Below, in pieces: positions 1 through 9,230 of a stretch of 64,000 nucleotides of DNA. The position numbers were made by a program, and so were the translations under genes. This stretch comes from Nitrospira sp. UBA2082. Its GTDB lineage: Bacteria; Nitrospirota; Nitrospiria; Nitrospirales; Nitrospiraceae. The notes beneath the pieces were generated by a model. It saw nothing but the letters and a program-made list of their open reading frames with translations. It was not told the origin of the DNA and searched no databases. Every line of letters begins with the position of its first letter. The stretch's first letter is position 1. The stretch covers positions 74,093-138,092 of the forward strand of contig DCZO01000016.1 of the NCBI GenBank assembly GCA_002331335.1, given 5' to 3'.

Positions 1-281
1 AGCTTCGCGACGTTCAGGAAGTTTTGATCGCCCGTGGCGCCGGTCATGGCGATGACTTTGGCATCCAGGAATTCCCGCGTCAGCTCCAAGGTGACCTCCA
101 TGCCGTCTCGCTCCGGCATCAAGATATCGGTGATGACAAGATCCGCTGGAGCTTGGCGGTAGAGCGCCAGACCGGTTTCACCGTTGGTTGCTTCTCGGAT
201 CTGATGACCATCCTCTTCGAGAATCTTCCGCAACAGGGTTCGGATCGACGCTTCATCGTCTACGATCAGGATCGAGGCCAT
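1..281 (-). CDS. Response regulator receiver protein (C-terminus cut by window edge)
   Basis: The reverse strand from the ATG at 281 reads MASILIVDDEASIRTLLRKI and continues open to the window edge. This is a CheY-like receiver domain: acidic pair DDE at residues 8-10, phospho-acceptor Asp52 in the DILMPE motif, and the conserved MTGAT switch threonine near residue 80. About 93 residues are visible, so the conserved Lys and any output domain lie outside the window. It would accept a phosphoryl group from a histidine kinase. No partner kinase is visible next to it, but a decayed receiver fragment lies on the other strand about 400 bases upstream. Receiver identity is firm; the output is unknown. 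Confidence 0.9.
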   Translation of the reverse strand, partial: MASILIVDDEASIRTLLRKILEEDGHQIREATNGETGLALYRQAPADLVITDILMPERDGMEVTLELTREFLDAKVIAMTGATGDQNFLNVAK

Positions 282-665
282 AGTTGCTCCACCGGTAACT
301 TGAAAGCACTGTTGCTGGCATCAGGCCCGAACGCCTCCAGCAACGTGAGTCTAGCCGGACCTTGGATCGATGATGGTGCTCTCACTGAGGTCCTGGGTCT
401 CAAGGGTCTGGTTCTCCGCCGCTCATGCCGCAGATTCCAGATGGCACAGATATATCCGACAAGTCCTGAAAAATCCAGGAAATGCCCATTGCCTGTCACC
501 CCACGGGATCTAGAGCCAGATGGTGCGCCTGTCCTCTCGTCCTGACAGCTGGAAATCCTTTCCATTCGTTGCCGTCCCCTCAAGTTCTGGTCCAATTCCC
601 CTGATAGTGCTGGTGGACCCGTGTCCCTCTTCGTCATACGGTGTCCCTCCTTGCCTGTCGAGTCG
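282..665. other. Intergenic stretch without recognisable gene
   Basis: Open frames occur on both strands, but none encodes a recognisable domain or has a convincing ribosome-binding site. The stretch should hold the promoter of the minus-strand response regulator that starts at 281. I could not identify boxes with confidence. Confidence 0.5.
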
Positions 666-779
666 GCCTCATGCTTGGCCGCCGGCATGGACGATTACCT
701 CTCAAATCCGGTGAGGCTCGAACTGTTGTCACAGATGCTGCGCCGCCGGATGCCATCGGTGACTTCCTCCTCCGCATAA
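666..779 (+). pseudogene. Remnant of a response-regulator receiver domain (C-terminal part)
   Basis: The frame starting at 666 and ending with the TAA at 777-779 reads CLAAGMDDYLSNPVRLELLS and on through an MLRRR helix. This is the alpha4-beta5-alpha5 end of a hybrid-kinase or response-regulator receiver domain, where CLAAGMDDYLSKP is typical. The invariant Lys is replaced by Asn. Upstream in the same frame the receiver core (Asp pair, phospho-acceptor) is absent, so this appears to be a decayed tail of a lost hybrid kinase. It ends 55 bases before the penicillin-binding protein start. The resemblance is seen directly; the loss of function is inferred. Confidence 0.6.
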
Positions 780-834
780 ACCGACCATTGTCCGAAAGCG
801 TTTCCTTCTGTGGCCGCACAAGGTAAGCTGTGCC

Positions 835-3144
835 ATGCTTGGCCATATATCGCCGTCTCGTCCGTTTCGGATTCGGCGCTGGATGCTGGCGATGCTCGGC
901 CTGCTCGGGGTCGGGGTTGCCGCGCTGGTGGGATACGGTCTTGTCCTCTCCGCAACCCTGACGTTGCCCAGGAGCGATGAGCACCCGCAACTGCTGATCT
1001 ACAGCGCGCCGTTTGTTCTGACCCCAGGGATTCATCTCGCCGACTCAGGGCTCCTCGATCGGCTGCATCGGTTGGAATATCGATCTGTTGCCACTTCGCC
1101 AAAGACTCCTGGCGAGTATGCGCTCACGGACGAGGCGATCGAGATTTTTCTGCACGCCCAGGAGGAAAGCCGCCTTCCAGCAAGGGTAGTCCGATTACGG
1201 CTGGTGGAGGGCATGGTCGCAGAAGTGCTTTCCCTTCCGGACGGGCAACCAGATCCGATGGCAGTGCTCGAGCCGGCGGTCATCAGCGGGATGCGCGCGG
1301 GTTCCAAGCAGGTTAGGGAATGGATTCCGTTCAGCCGCATCCCTCCGCTGCTGGTGCAGACATTGCTGGCCGTCGAGGACCGCCGCTTCTTTTCTCATTA
1401 CGGAGTTGATCCCATCGCCGTTGGCCGGGCCTTGTGGACCAACATGACCCGGGGCGCCGTCGTGCAAGGCGGGAGCACGTTGACCCAACAACTGGCCAAG
1501 AATCTCTACTATTCGCCACAGCGGACCCTGCGGCGCAAGCTGCAAGAGTTCATGGCGGCCATTGTGCTGGAGTGCAAATATCGGAAGGAAGACATTCTCG
1601 AGAGCTATCTGAACGAAATCTATCTCGGCCAAGCCGGGTCTGTCTCCATCTACGGCGTCGGGGAGGCCGCGCACCGCTATTTCGGCAAGAGTCTCGACGA
1701 GTTGTCGATTGATGAAATGGCAATGATCGTCGGGTTGATTAAGGGGCCCAACACCTATTCGCCCGTGAAGAACCTCGAGCATGCGGTTGAGCGGAGAAAT
1801 GTGGTGCTCCAGCGCCTGCGGGACCAGGGTCTCGTGTCCGAGACGGTGTGGGCCGACGCTGTGAATCGGCCGGTACACGTCGTGTTGGCGCAAGATGCGC
1901 TGAGCGATGCCCCCCACTTTGTGGACAATCTGCTCCGGGAAGTCGAGGGAGGAACCGGCGTCGGTATCCCGGAAGGCGCCAGAATCTTTTCGACCCTCGA
2001 TCCATGGATGCAACAACACAGTACTCAGGCATTGCAGCAGGGCCTGACGAAGCTGGAAACCACGTATTCGTGGCTGACGCACGCGGAGCCGCCACTTCAG
2101 GGGGCGATCGTCGTGCTGGAAGCGAAGACCGGCCACATTCTCGCGATGGTCGGCGGGCGCAACTATCGTGTGAGCCAATTCAACCGGGCGGTGCAGGCCC
2201 ACCGGTCGGCCGGGTCGCTCTTCAAACCATTCGTGTATCTAGCTGCGTTCGAAGCCGCGCGGGGTCAGAGCGCGGTGGGATTGACGCCGGCGACCGTGCT
2301 GGAGGATGAGCCGGTTACGCTGGACTCGGGCACCGGCCCGTGGTCTCCACAGAATTACGACCGGCAATATCGAGGTTCGGTCACGGTACGGACGGCGCTT
2401 GAACAATCGTTGAACGTGCCGGCTGTGCGTGCAGCCCACCGGACGGGTATCATGCCGTTCATCAACCAGCTGCGGGCATTCGGGATCACCACGCCGATGC
2501 CCAATAATCTGTCCGTGGCGCTGGGAAGTTCCGCCGTGTCCTTGATCGAGATTACGTCGGCCTATGGGGGGCTGGCCAACGGCGGCATTGCGGTGCGCCC
2601 GAGCGCCGTGATCAATATGGTACGGGAAACCGGCGAGACAATCTGGAACCAGACTCCCGATCGGCGCCAAGCCACCTCTCCGCAGGGGGCGTATCTCGTG
2701 ACGTCTCTGCTGAAAGGCGTCGTGGATCGAGGCACCGGCGCCAAGGCCAGAGCGTTGGGGGTGCACGGCCCTCTCGCGGGCAAGACGGGCACAACAGATG
2801 GGTATCGAGACGCCTGGTTCGTCGGATATACGGCGGATCTGGTGATCGGCGTATGGGTTGGTTTCGATGATGAGCGGCCGATCAAATTAACCGGCGCCCA
2901 GGCGGCGCTACCGATTTGGAGCGCCCTTGCCATGCGGCTGCTGCGCCAAGACCGGCCGGACTTCGAGATGCCGGAGGGGGTGGTTGAGCGCGAGATCGAT
3001 CCGCACACCGGTCAACTGGCCACATCACAATGTCCGGAAAAGGTCTCCGAGGTGTTCATCGCCGGAACAGAGCCGACCGTCTATTGCGAAGTGCATGGGG
3101 AAGGAATATGGGATCGGTTCAAGCGCACGTTCGGATTCTTCTGA
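835..3144 (+). CDS. mrcB: Bifunctional penicillin-binding protein, class A (PBP1B-like)
   Basis: This 769-residue peptidoglycan polymerase and crosslinker is anchored in the inner membrane by one N-terminal segment (about residues 16-38). A short UB2H-like region follows at about residues 70-140, as in PBP1B. The glycosyltransferase domain shows EDRRFFSHYGVDP (catalytic Glu near residue 180) and GGSTLTQQLAKN. The transpeptidase domain has the serine motif SLFK at Ser461, an SLN motif, and KTGT at Lys650. All catalytic motifs are intact and the length is normal for the family. The ATG at 835 places the membrane segment near the N-terminus. It stands alone, followed by a bactofilin, another envelope-shape protein. 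PBP1A is the alternative name; the UB2H-like segment favours the 1B type. Confidence 0.9.
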   Translation: MLGHISPSRPFRIRRWMLAMLGLLGVGVAALVGYGLVLSATLTLPRSDEHPQLLIYSAPFVLTPGIHLADSGLLDRLHRLEYRSVATSPKTPGEYALTDEAIEIFLHAQEESRLPARVVRLRLVEGMVAEVLSLPDGQPDPMAVLEPAVISGMRAGSKQVREWIPFSRIPPLLVQTLLAVEDRRFFSHYGVDPIAVGRALWTNMTRGAVVQGGSTLTQQLAKNLYYSPQRTLRRKLQEFMAAIVLECKYRKEDILESYLNEIYLGQAGSVSIYGVGEAAHRYFGKSLDELSIDEMAMIVGLIKGPNTYSPVKNLEHAVERRNVVLQRLRDQGLVSETVWADAVNRPVHVVLAQDALSDAPHFVDNLLREVEGGTGVGIPEGARIFSTLDPWMQQHSTQALQQGLTKLETTYSWLTHAEPPLQGAIVVLEAKTGHILAMVGGRNYRVSQFNRAVQAHRSAGSLFKPFVYLAAFEAARGQSAVGLTPATVLEDEPVTLDSGTGPWSPQNYDRQYRGSVTVRTALEQSLNVPAVRAAHRTGIMPFINQLRAFGITTPMPNNLSVALGSSAVSLIEITSAYGGLANGGIAVRPSAVINMVRETGETIWNQTPDRRQATSPQGAYLVTSLLKGVVDRGTGAKARALGVHGPLAGKTGTTDGYRDAWFVGYTADLVIGVWVGFDDERPIKLTGAQAALPIWSALAMRLLRQDRPDFEMPEGVVEREIDPHTGQLATSQCPEKVSEVFIAGTEPTVYCEVHGEGIWDRFKRTFGFF

Positions 3145-3260
3145 CGGGATGTGAGCGACACGCTGTATGCGGGGAGTTTGCGCAGAGAATCAACAACTGC
3201 TAGAAGTCTGCCGTTTCTTAGAGTATCCTGAGCCTCGATCGGACTCAACCAGGAGCTTGT

Positions 3261-3704
3261 ATGAAAAAGACCGGCTATATGGACGACGGCAATATCACCT
3301 TGCTCGCCAAAGGGGTTGAGCTAAAGGGCGAGATCAAGGTCGACGGTACGGTGCGCATCGACGGCCGCCTGGAAGGCGAGGTGCATACCAAAGGGGAAGT
3401 CATCGTGGGCGAAGACGGCGTCGTCAAAGGGCTGATCACAGCCGGATCGCTCATCAGCAGCGGGCGTATCAAGGCCGCGGTTACGGCAACCGAGCGAGTG
3501 CAACTTCTGAAAACAGCGATTCTCATCGGTGAAGTGCATTCGCCGATCATGGTGATGGAAGAGGGAGCCAAGTTTCAAGGTGTCAGTGACATGGGTGCCA
3601 CCGCCTGGCCGGAAGAGGCGCAAAAGCTGCCCGGCAATCTCCGTGACCTCAATCCGCACCGGAACAGGCCCATCGCCTTGATCGGAAAGGAACAAAACTT
3701 CTAG
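3261..3704 (+). CDS. Bactofilin (polymer-forming cytoskeletal protein)
   Basis: This 147-residue protein has the bactofilin core of short beta-strand repeats rich in Gly and Val, for example KVDGTVRIDGRLEGEVHTKG and VIVGEDGVVKG. The family folds as a right-handed beta-helix that polymerises without nucleotide, often at the inner membrane, and organises wall synthesis or appendages. An AGGAG sequence precedes the ATG at 3261. No membrane segment is present. The neighbouring class A penicillin-binding protein supports a role in cell shape, but no direct link is shown. The C-terminal tail after about residue 110 is basic and probably unstructured. Confidence 0.9.
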   Translation: MKKTGYMDDGNITLLAKGVELKGEIKVDGTVRIDGRLEGEVHTKGEVIVGEDGVVKGLITAGSLISSGRIKAAVTATERVQLLKTAILIGEVHSPIMVMEEGAKFQGVSDMGATAWPEEAQKLPGNLRDLNPHRNRPIALIGKEQNF

Positions 3705-3854
3705 GTTTCGCACGTTCGTCCTGGCCCACGCCGCTTCAGCCGCACGTGCATGTGCCCGCGTCCTGCTTCCGCTGCTCAGATCTAGCTCCACCGGTGACAA
3801 GGTTCACCGGATCTGCTATCAACAGATCCTGCCCGCGCACAAACTCGAGAGGCC

Positions 3855-4958
3855 ATGACTCAACAACACCTGTTCTCCGTCGTATTCTTTGCTCTGCTGG
3901 CGCTGCTGGTCTACCAGATGGGCCTCATGTTCCAACCGTTCGTGTTCCCGGCTCTCTGGGCCGGCCTCTTGGCACATTGGGCGTTTCCGCTTCACCTCGA
4001 GCTCTCGAAACTGTTTAGGGGAAATGACGCACTGTCTGCTGCGGTGCTCACTATCGGCGCCTTGGGCATGGTCGTTGTGCCTTTGGCTGTGATGGGCGTG
4101 TTGCTTGTGGACGAAGCCGGCGTAGCAGAACAGACAATTCGAGCCTGGATAGCCGCCGGCGGGTTGCACCGGCTGCCGGATCAGCTGGGGACGATTCCGT
4201 TGATCGGGGGATGGTTGCGCAACGCCGCCACCGGTATCGATGTCCAGAAATTCTCCATGGAAGAGTCGGTGGTGGCGGGCGTCAAGGGAATGAGCCAGTT
4301 TCTCGTCGGCCAGATGGGCGATCTCTTGAAGAATACAGCCATTTTGGTGACGGATTTTTTTATCATGCTGCTCGTGCTGTTTTTTCTCTTTAAGGATGGG
4401 CAGAAATGGTTCGCGGCCTGCTACGAATTGATTCCGATGGATGAGTCGCACAAGCAGAGGATCGTCGTTCGGCTGGACCAGACCATTCGCGCGGTGGTCA
4501 AAGGAATGCTGGTCACGGCCATTGTCCAAGGTGTGCTGGCCGGCGCGGCGTACTTGGCCCTTGGCGTGCCGTTTCCCATGGTGCTCACGGTGCTGACGAT
4601 CCTGCTTGCGCCGATTCCCTTCGGCGGGACCGCGCTGGTGTGGGGACCGGTCGTCTGTTATTTGCTCTGGGTCGGTCCGGTGATGAAGGCCCTCATCATG
4701 CTCGCGTGGGGCGTCGGTGTCGTGTCTATGGTCGATCAATTCCTCCGGCCCTGGTTGATCGGCCAGGATGTTGAAATTCCCGTGCTACTGCTGGTGTTAA
4801 GTGTTCTCGGAGGGCTGGCGCTTTACGGTATCCTGGGACTCTTCGTCGGGCCCGTCTTAGTCAGTCTCCTCATGACGGCGGTCCAGATCTATCGCGAGGA
4901 ATATCACACGGCCGCAAGCGGGTCGCCTCCCGTGCCACCGCCGACCAATCCCGCGTAG
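3855..4958 (+). CDS. AI-2E family transporter (membrane permease)
   Basis: This 367-residue polytopic membrane protein has the AI-2E (formerly PerM/UPF0118) layout: N-terminal helices, a long soluble stretch at about residues 95-150, then helix pairs with the conserved run PIPFGGTALVWGP near residue 255 and a C-terminal GILGLFVGPV motif. Family members export small molecules or exchange ions (TqsA-type, or Na/H antiporters); the substrate cannot be read from the sequence. The gene is monocistronic and faces the minus-strand signalling operon. A 20-bp inverted repeat begins at its stop codon and probably ends transcription from both sides. The ATG at 3855 is the first that keeps helix 1 whole. 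Confidence 0.85.
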   Translation: MTQQHLFSVVFFALLALLVYQMGLMFQPFVFPALWAGLLAHWAFPLHLELSKLFRGNDALSAAVLTIGALGMVVVPLAVMGVLLVDEAGVAEQTIRAWIAAGGLHRLPDQLGTIPLIGGWLRNAATGIDVQKFSMEESVVAGVKGMSQFLVGQMGDLLKNTAILVTDFFIMLLVLFFLFKDGQKWFAACYELIPMDESHKQRIVVRLDQTIRAVVKGMLVTAIVQGVLAGAAYLALGVPFPMVLTVLTILLAPIPFGGTALVWGPVVCYLLWVGPVMKALIMLAWGVGVVSMVDQFLRPWLIGQDVEIPVLLLVLSVLGGLALYGILGLFVGPVLVSLLMTAVQIYREEYHTAASGSPPVPPPTNPA

Positions 4959-5050
4959 CGTCAACCGTGAATCGTCAAGCGTCATTCGTCAATCGATCGG
5001 ATGACAATCCTCTTCCCCCCGTGTTTCATGTGACGATTGACGGTTGACGC
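4958..5050. repeat. Inverted repeat (CGTCAA type) between convergent genes
   Basis: The arm GCGTCAACCGTGAATCGTCA at 4958-4977 is matched by its reverse complement at 5031-5050 with 19 of 20 bases. The 53 bases between hold further CGTCA-type copies. It lies between the convergent AI-2E transporter and the DUF3365 gene, so it could act as a two-way terminator in RNA although it lacks a clean U-tract. Related CGTCA-rich stretches occur near 17160 and 48630. Confidence 0.75.
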
Positions 5051-5053
5051 CCC

Positions 5054-5647
5054 TCATTCCAGCGGGATCGTGATCGCAATTCCACCCATCAAATCATTCA
5101 CCTTAAAATCCTGCTTCGGACTCAACGGATGACTGTTGTGGCACGTGACGCAGGCAGGCGAGACGGCACGGTCTGCATAGATGGCTTGGAAGTACTGCTT
5201 CTTGCCGCTTGAAACAATCCCGGTGACTGGCCGTTCGGGCTGGCGTCGGAGCACGTCCAGGGCTTTTCGCTCGAACTCGGTTGCCGGTGCGTTACGTTGA
5301 TAGATTGGGGAGAACCCGATCAGCCGGTAGCGAATCCCGCTCCCGCTCTCTGCCGCGAGCCGCCCGGATTGTTGAAGGAATTGTGCCGGGAGAGGGAGCG
5401 CATTCTCCTGTTCCCAATGTTCGGTCGCGGCGACGATGCCTTTCTCCTGCATGCGGTTGACGATGTGTGTCGTGTAGATCGTCCGATCGGCCTCTAGGAC
5501 GGCATGGACGTAATCGGCGACTCTCTCCGGAGAGATGCTGCCGATAGATGGGTTCTCCTTGGCTGAGGGGAGAGAAGCCCCCCCCCAGAGTCCTCCTAAG
5601 AGGAATGCGATGGTTGCGGCTCGGAACGTGACGCGGAAGGTGTCCAT
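5054..5647 (-). CDS. DUF3365 (Tll0287-like) c-type haem protein, exported
   Basis: This 197-residue protein has an N-terminal signal segment (about residues 9-30, ending ASLPSAKEN) and one c-type haem site, CVTCH, near residue 167. The DUF3365/Tll0287 fold resembles PAS sensor domains and binds haem in the periplasm; here the domain covers about residues 40-197. It is the last gene of the minus-strand signalling operon. Its ATG at 5647 lies inside the end of the upstream kinase gene (52-base overlap) and is preceded by AAGGAGG, supporting coupled translation. A periplasmic redox or gas sensor feeding the adjacent kinase is an inference from position; a simple electron carrier is the alternative. 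Confidence 0.82.
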   Translation of the reverse strand: MDTFRVTFRAATIAFLLGGLWGGASLPSAKENPSIGSISPERVADYVHAVLEADRTIYTTHIVNRMQEKGIVAATEHWEQENALPLPAQFLQQSGRLAAESGSGIRYRLIGFSPIYQRNAPATEFERKALDVLRRQPERPVTGIVSSGKKQYFQAIYADRAVSPACVTCHNSHPLSPKQDFKVNDLMGGIAITIPLE

Positions 5648-8091
5648 GGGCCTCCTTCTGGAGACAGTGGAGAACTGACCGGTAGAGTGACAAGGCAGGT
5701 GGTACCTCGACCTTCGACGCTCTCGATGCGGAGATCGCCTCCGAACTTTCGGATAATCCGCCTCGCCACCGTGAGCCCGAGGCCCGAACCTTCCCCCTGT
5801 CCCTTGGTCGTAAAAAACGGGTCGAAGATCTTTGACAGGTGCGCTTTGGAGATGCCGGGACCGGAATCGGCGATCGTCGCAGTAGCCGTACGGCCCGACA
5901 CGCCGGTCGTCAACGTGAGCGTGCCGCTGCCCTTCATGGCTTGGGCGGCATTGGTCACGAGATTCACCAACGCTTGCCGAAGTTGGTCTGGAAATACCAA
6001 CACAGGCGTATTGCCCGCATAGGTTTTATGAATCACAATGTCTTTCATTTCAACGGTGGTTTGTGCCGTGGCCAGCACTTGGTCCAAGATCTGTTCCAAA
6101 TACACCGGTACTTGCCTGTCGAAGGCCTCACGGTTGGTCACGCCGGTAAAATCTCGAACGATCGTCGCCATGCGACGGCCATGAGCCACGATGTCCCGAG
6201 CGCAGGCCCTGATATGCTCCAAGTCCTGTTCTTCTTGAATCACTTCTCCCAACCCGATGATTCCGAACAAGGGATTGTTGAGTTCGTGGCCGATTCCAGC
6301 GGTGAGCACACCGAGGCTTCCCGTTTTCTCCGCCTGGACCAGCTGGTCTTGCAGCCGACTTTCGTCCGTGGTGTCTCGAAGCACCAGCCCAATGCTGTCC
6401 TCTTCCCCTGGTCTCGCGGGCAATCGGAACCATTGATAGTGATAGATGCGTGATCCGATGTGGAGTTCAGAACGATGGCTGGACGATTCGTGATCGGCAC
6501 TCGGCGCAAGTGGATCCCTTGGTACCGTCTCGCGCTCAATATCGGCTGCAGCAGAAGATGTGTCTCCGTTGGTACGAAATTCTGCCTGTAGCTGCTTCTG
6601 AACGGCTGGGTCGAGTGGAAGAATCTTGAACAGCGAAGTTCCCGACATCGGTTCCTGGACCTTGAAGGATTCGCGGGCTGCCTGATTGATGTAGCGCACG
6701 ACTTCGTGGGCATCGATCAGGAGAATCGGAGTGGGGACGGCGTCTAAGATCTGATCCGTCGACTGCTGGAGGACCTGGACTTCCTGGGTTTTCAACTTGA
6801 CCTGGTCGGTCAATCCCGCAAATGCGGCTTTCAACTGTTGGTTCATGCGGTTGAATTCTTCGGCCAAGTCCTCCAATTCGTCACCAGTCTGGATCTGAAT
6901 CGGTGTCCGCAATTCACCGCGTCCGATTGACTGCGCGGCCTGTTGTAGTTGGCGCACAGGTGTCACGATGCGGCCGGCGGCGACGTAGCCCAGCGAGGCC
7001 AGCAGCACCACAGCGACGGCTCCGAACGCCGTCACCCAGGTGAACAGATGCTGAATCGGCGCGAAGAGCTCATCGGAGGATTGCCAGACGAAGGTGTGCC
7101 ACGACCCACTGTCGGTCGAACCGTTGGTCGCCCGGCTTGTTTCCGGGAGAGGGGCAAAGCCGATGACGGAAGTGGACTGTCCGCCGTGACCATCGCTCGA
7201 GGCCTGCACCCAACCGGGATGCTGCGGTGTGACGAGCGGGATTAAGTCCGGATCGGACAACGGGACGCCGGTCGGAAGAATGGGACAGCTGACGACGATA
7301 CCCTTCGTGTCAATCAACATGACGTGACCGGTCTTCCCAAATCTGGTGACATGGGTCGCGGGAGAAAAGAACTCTTTGGCATCGATCACGCGATGAAGTA
7401 CTCCGACGACTTCATACCGGAGACTATCCATGATGGGGAGGGAGATGGAGAAGACATAGGCGTTCACCTGATCGTCGAAACGGACGTCTTCGATGTAGAG
7501 TTTACCCACCGCCTTATTGAAGGCACCCTGCCACCATTGGGTTTTCTGGTGGCGGAACGCCGGATGGTCGGTCATCGTTGCGACCAGCGTGCCCTGCGCA
7601 TCGGTGAGGAACAGCAGTTTAGTCGAAGCACGGACGACTTGCGGAAGCAACTGGCCTGGTGCACTGTGACCACCGGTATAATATTCGCGGAGCAGTGTGC
7701 TGAGTGGGTTTTCGGTGAGGGACTTGATGGCGGCCGCGTCTCGCGCCGCCCATCGGCGTTCGAAGTCCGTGAACGCCGCGGTCTGGCGTGTGGAATCACT
7801 CTGCATATCACGCCGCTGTTCCAGTGCATGGATGATCGCCGGGTCATTCGCGATGCGTGCGGTGTGCGCGATTTCTTCGGCGAGGAGAAGGTCGAGTTTG
7901 CGGGCAGCCTCGGTCGCCAATGCTTTAAAGCTTTCCCCGCTGACTTCCCGGATTTCTTGAGACCCTTGCCAGAACGCCATCCCCAAGCCGACAACGAGCG
8001 GGATGACACCGACGAGCAGCATGGAGAGAATGACCTTGGTTTTAAGCCCCCATCGGGCTCCTGACCTCGAGGGTGCCGGCGTCTCGGTCAT
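5596..8091 (-). CDS. Membrane sensor histidine kinase (Cache-HAMP-PAS-HisKA-HATPase)
   Basis: This 831-residue kinase has one membrane helix near residues 20-40, a large periplasmic Cache-like sensor to about residue 345, a second helix, HAMP (about 370-425), a coiled segment, PAS (about 445-520), HisKA with His602 in GHELNNPL, and HATPase with NLVTNAAQAM, DSGPGI and GSGLGL boxes. All catalytic motifs are intact. The gene starts inside the last codons of the preceding kinase (ATGA overlap at 8088-8091), so both kinases are probably co-translated and may act on the shared stand-alone receiver encoded first in the operon. The ligand is not evident; small carboxylates or amino acids are typical for Cache sensors. 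Confidence 0.88.
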   Translation of the reverse strand: MTETPAPSRSGARWGLKTKVILSMLLVGVIPLVVGLGMAFWQGSQEIREVSGESFKALATEAARKLDLLLAEEIAHTARIANDPAIIHALEQRRDMQSDSTRQTAAFTDFERRWAARDAAAIKSLTENPLSTLLREYYTGGHSAPGQLLPQVVRASTKLLFLTDAQGTLVATMTDHPAFRHQKTQWWQGAFNKAVGKLYIEDVRFDDQVNAYVFSISLPIMDSLRYEVVGVLHRVIDAKEFFSPATHVTRFGKTGHVMLIDTKGIVVSCPILPTGVPLSDPDLIPLVTPQHPGWVQASSDGHGGQSTSVIGFAPLPETSRATNGSTDSGSWHTFVWQSSDELFAPIQHLFTWVTAFGAVAVVLLASLGYVAAGRIVTPVRQLQQAAQSIGRGELRTPIQIQTGDELEDLAEEFNRMNQQLKAAFAGLTDQVKLKTQEVQVLQQSTDQILDAVPTPILLIDAHEVVRYINQAARESFKVQEPMSGTSLFKILPLDPAVQKQLQAEFRTNGDTSSAAADIERETVPRDPLAPSADHESSSHRSELHIGSRIYHYQWFRLPARPGEEDSIGLVLRDTTDESRLQDQLVQAEKTGSLGVLTAGIGHELNNPLFGIIGLGEVIQEEQDLEHIRACARDIVAHGRRMATIVRDFTGVTNREAFDRQVPVYLEQILDQVLATAQTTVEMKDIVIHKTYAGNTPVLVFPDQLRQALVNLVTNAAQAMKGSGTLTLTTGVSGRTATATIADSGPGISKAHLSKIFDPFFTTKGQGEGSGLGLTVARRIIRKFGGDLRIESVEGRGTTCLVTLPVSSPLSPEGGPWTPSASRSEPQPSHSS

Positions 8092-9230
8092 GGCTGAGCG
8101 CTCCTCTCGCCGACGGTTGAGTCATGAGGAAATGTGAGTGTAAACGTCGAGCCTCTGCCGACCTGGCTTTCAACCGCTATGGTGCCGTTCATGTGGTGAA
8201 TGACGCTCTTGATGTTGTAGAGCCCCAGTCCGGTTCCCTTTCCCGGCGGTTTGGTTGTGAAGAAGGGTTCGAAGATTCGGTCGAGCAACTCGGGGGGGAT
8301 CCCGCTGCCTGTGTCGGAGACACGCACCTGCGTGGTGCCGGCTGTAACGGCGGTTTCCAGTGTTAAGGTGCCCTGGTCTGCCATAGCCTGGACGGCGTTG
8401 GTAATGAGATTGACGAACACATGGAGGAGTTCATCAGGGTTCCCCTTCACAACGACGTCTGGTTGGTACAGTTTACGAATTTCAATGTCTTGGAGCGCCA
8501 CAGCATAACGGGCGATCTTCAGAGCCTCGTCCAGCTTGCCATTGATGCTAATCAGACAGTCTTGGCGTAGGGATGCACGGCGCGAGTAGGAGGTGAGGTC
8601 CCGGCAAATGGCGGAGGTGCGCTTGACCGCTTCGATGATATCCCGGGCTTGAGTGTGGATAGCTTCAAGGTCTGTTTCGTCAGCCAGATTTTCCGCCAGG
8701 CCGAGAATCAGCTGGAGTGGGTTGTTCATGTCGTGGGCGATGCCGGCGGCGAACGAGCCGATTCCCGCGAGTTTCTCCGCGTGGAGCAACTCGGCCTGCA
8801 AGAGCGATTCATGCTGGACGAGGGTCCACAACAACCGCACAGCCTGCCCGCTGAGCAGGTCGGCACCGGCCGGGAGTTGCTCGTGAAGCATCCGTTCCAC
8901 CGCCGGATCGCCGGTGACATCCATCACAAGGTTGAGGCCTTGCTGCTGGATCAGGTCGGCCGCCAGGTCATAGACCGGCACGTTGATCTCGTGGGCCCGT
9001 GTGAGTCCGGGAGCCGAGGGATCTCTGTCGGCAATGCCGACGATCTCAACCGTGCCGATCTGGTGGAGCACTTCGAGCAGGGCCATCCCCCCACGACCTG
9101 CCCCGATGATGGCCACTCGCATCGGAAGCGGGACAGGAACTGGTTCGGTCCGCCCCCTCCCGATCCCCGGATCAGCAGGGGCCGATGTCGCCGCCGCTCC
9201 GGTCCTCTGTGCTGCTGGCCAGTCCATCAT
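8088..9230 (-). CDS. Histidine kinase with N-terminal Rossmann-like nucleotide-binding domain
   Basis: This 380-residue protein has no membrane segment. Residues 37-140 look like a dinucleotide-binding Rossmann domain: MRVAIIGAGRGGMALLEVL carries GxGxxG at Gly43, Gly45 and Gly48, followed by a VEIVGIADRDPSAPG strand with an acidic end as in NAD- or NADP-dependent oxidoreductases of the Gfo/Idh type. HisKA follows, with His166 in GIAHDMNNPLQ, then HATPase with NLITNAVQAM, DTGSGI and GTGLGL. The start codon overlaps the stop of the receiver gene (9227-9230). The architecture suggests a cytoplasmic kinase that reads NAD(H) or a related ligand; that is inference. About 36 residues before the Rossmann strand look unstructured, so a later start is possible. 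Confidence 0.85.
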   Translation of the reverse strand: MMDWPAAQRTGAAATSAPADPGIGRGRTEPVPVPLPMRVAIIGAGRGGMALLEVLHQIGTVEIVGIADRDPSAPGLTRAHEINVPVYDLAADLIQQQGLNLVMDVTGDPAVERMLHEQLPAGADLLSGQAVRLLWTLVQHESLLQAELLHAEKLAGIGSFAAGIAHDMNNPLQLILGLAENLADETDLEAIHTQARDIIEAVKRTSAICRDLTSYSRRASLRQDCLISINGKLDEALKIARYAVALQDIEIRKLYQPDVVVKGNPDELLHVFVNLITNAVQAMADQGTLTLETAVTAGTTQVRVSDTGSGIPPELLDRIFEPFFTTKPPGKGTGLGLYNIKSVIHHMNGTIAVESQVGRGSTFTLTFPHDSTVGERSAQP

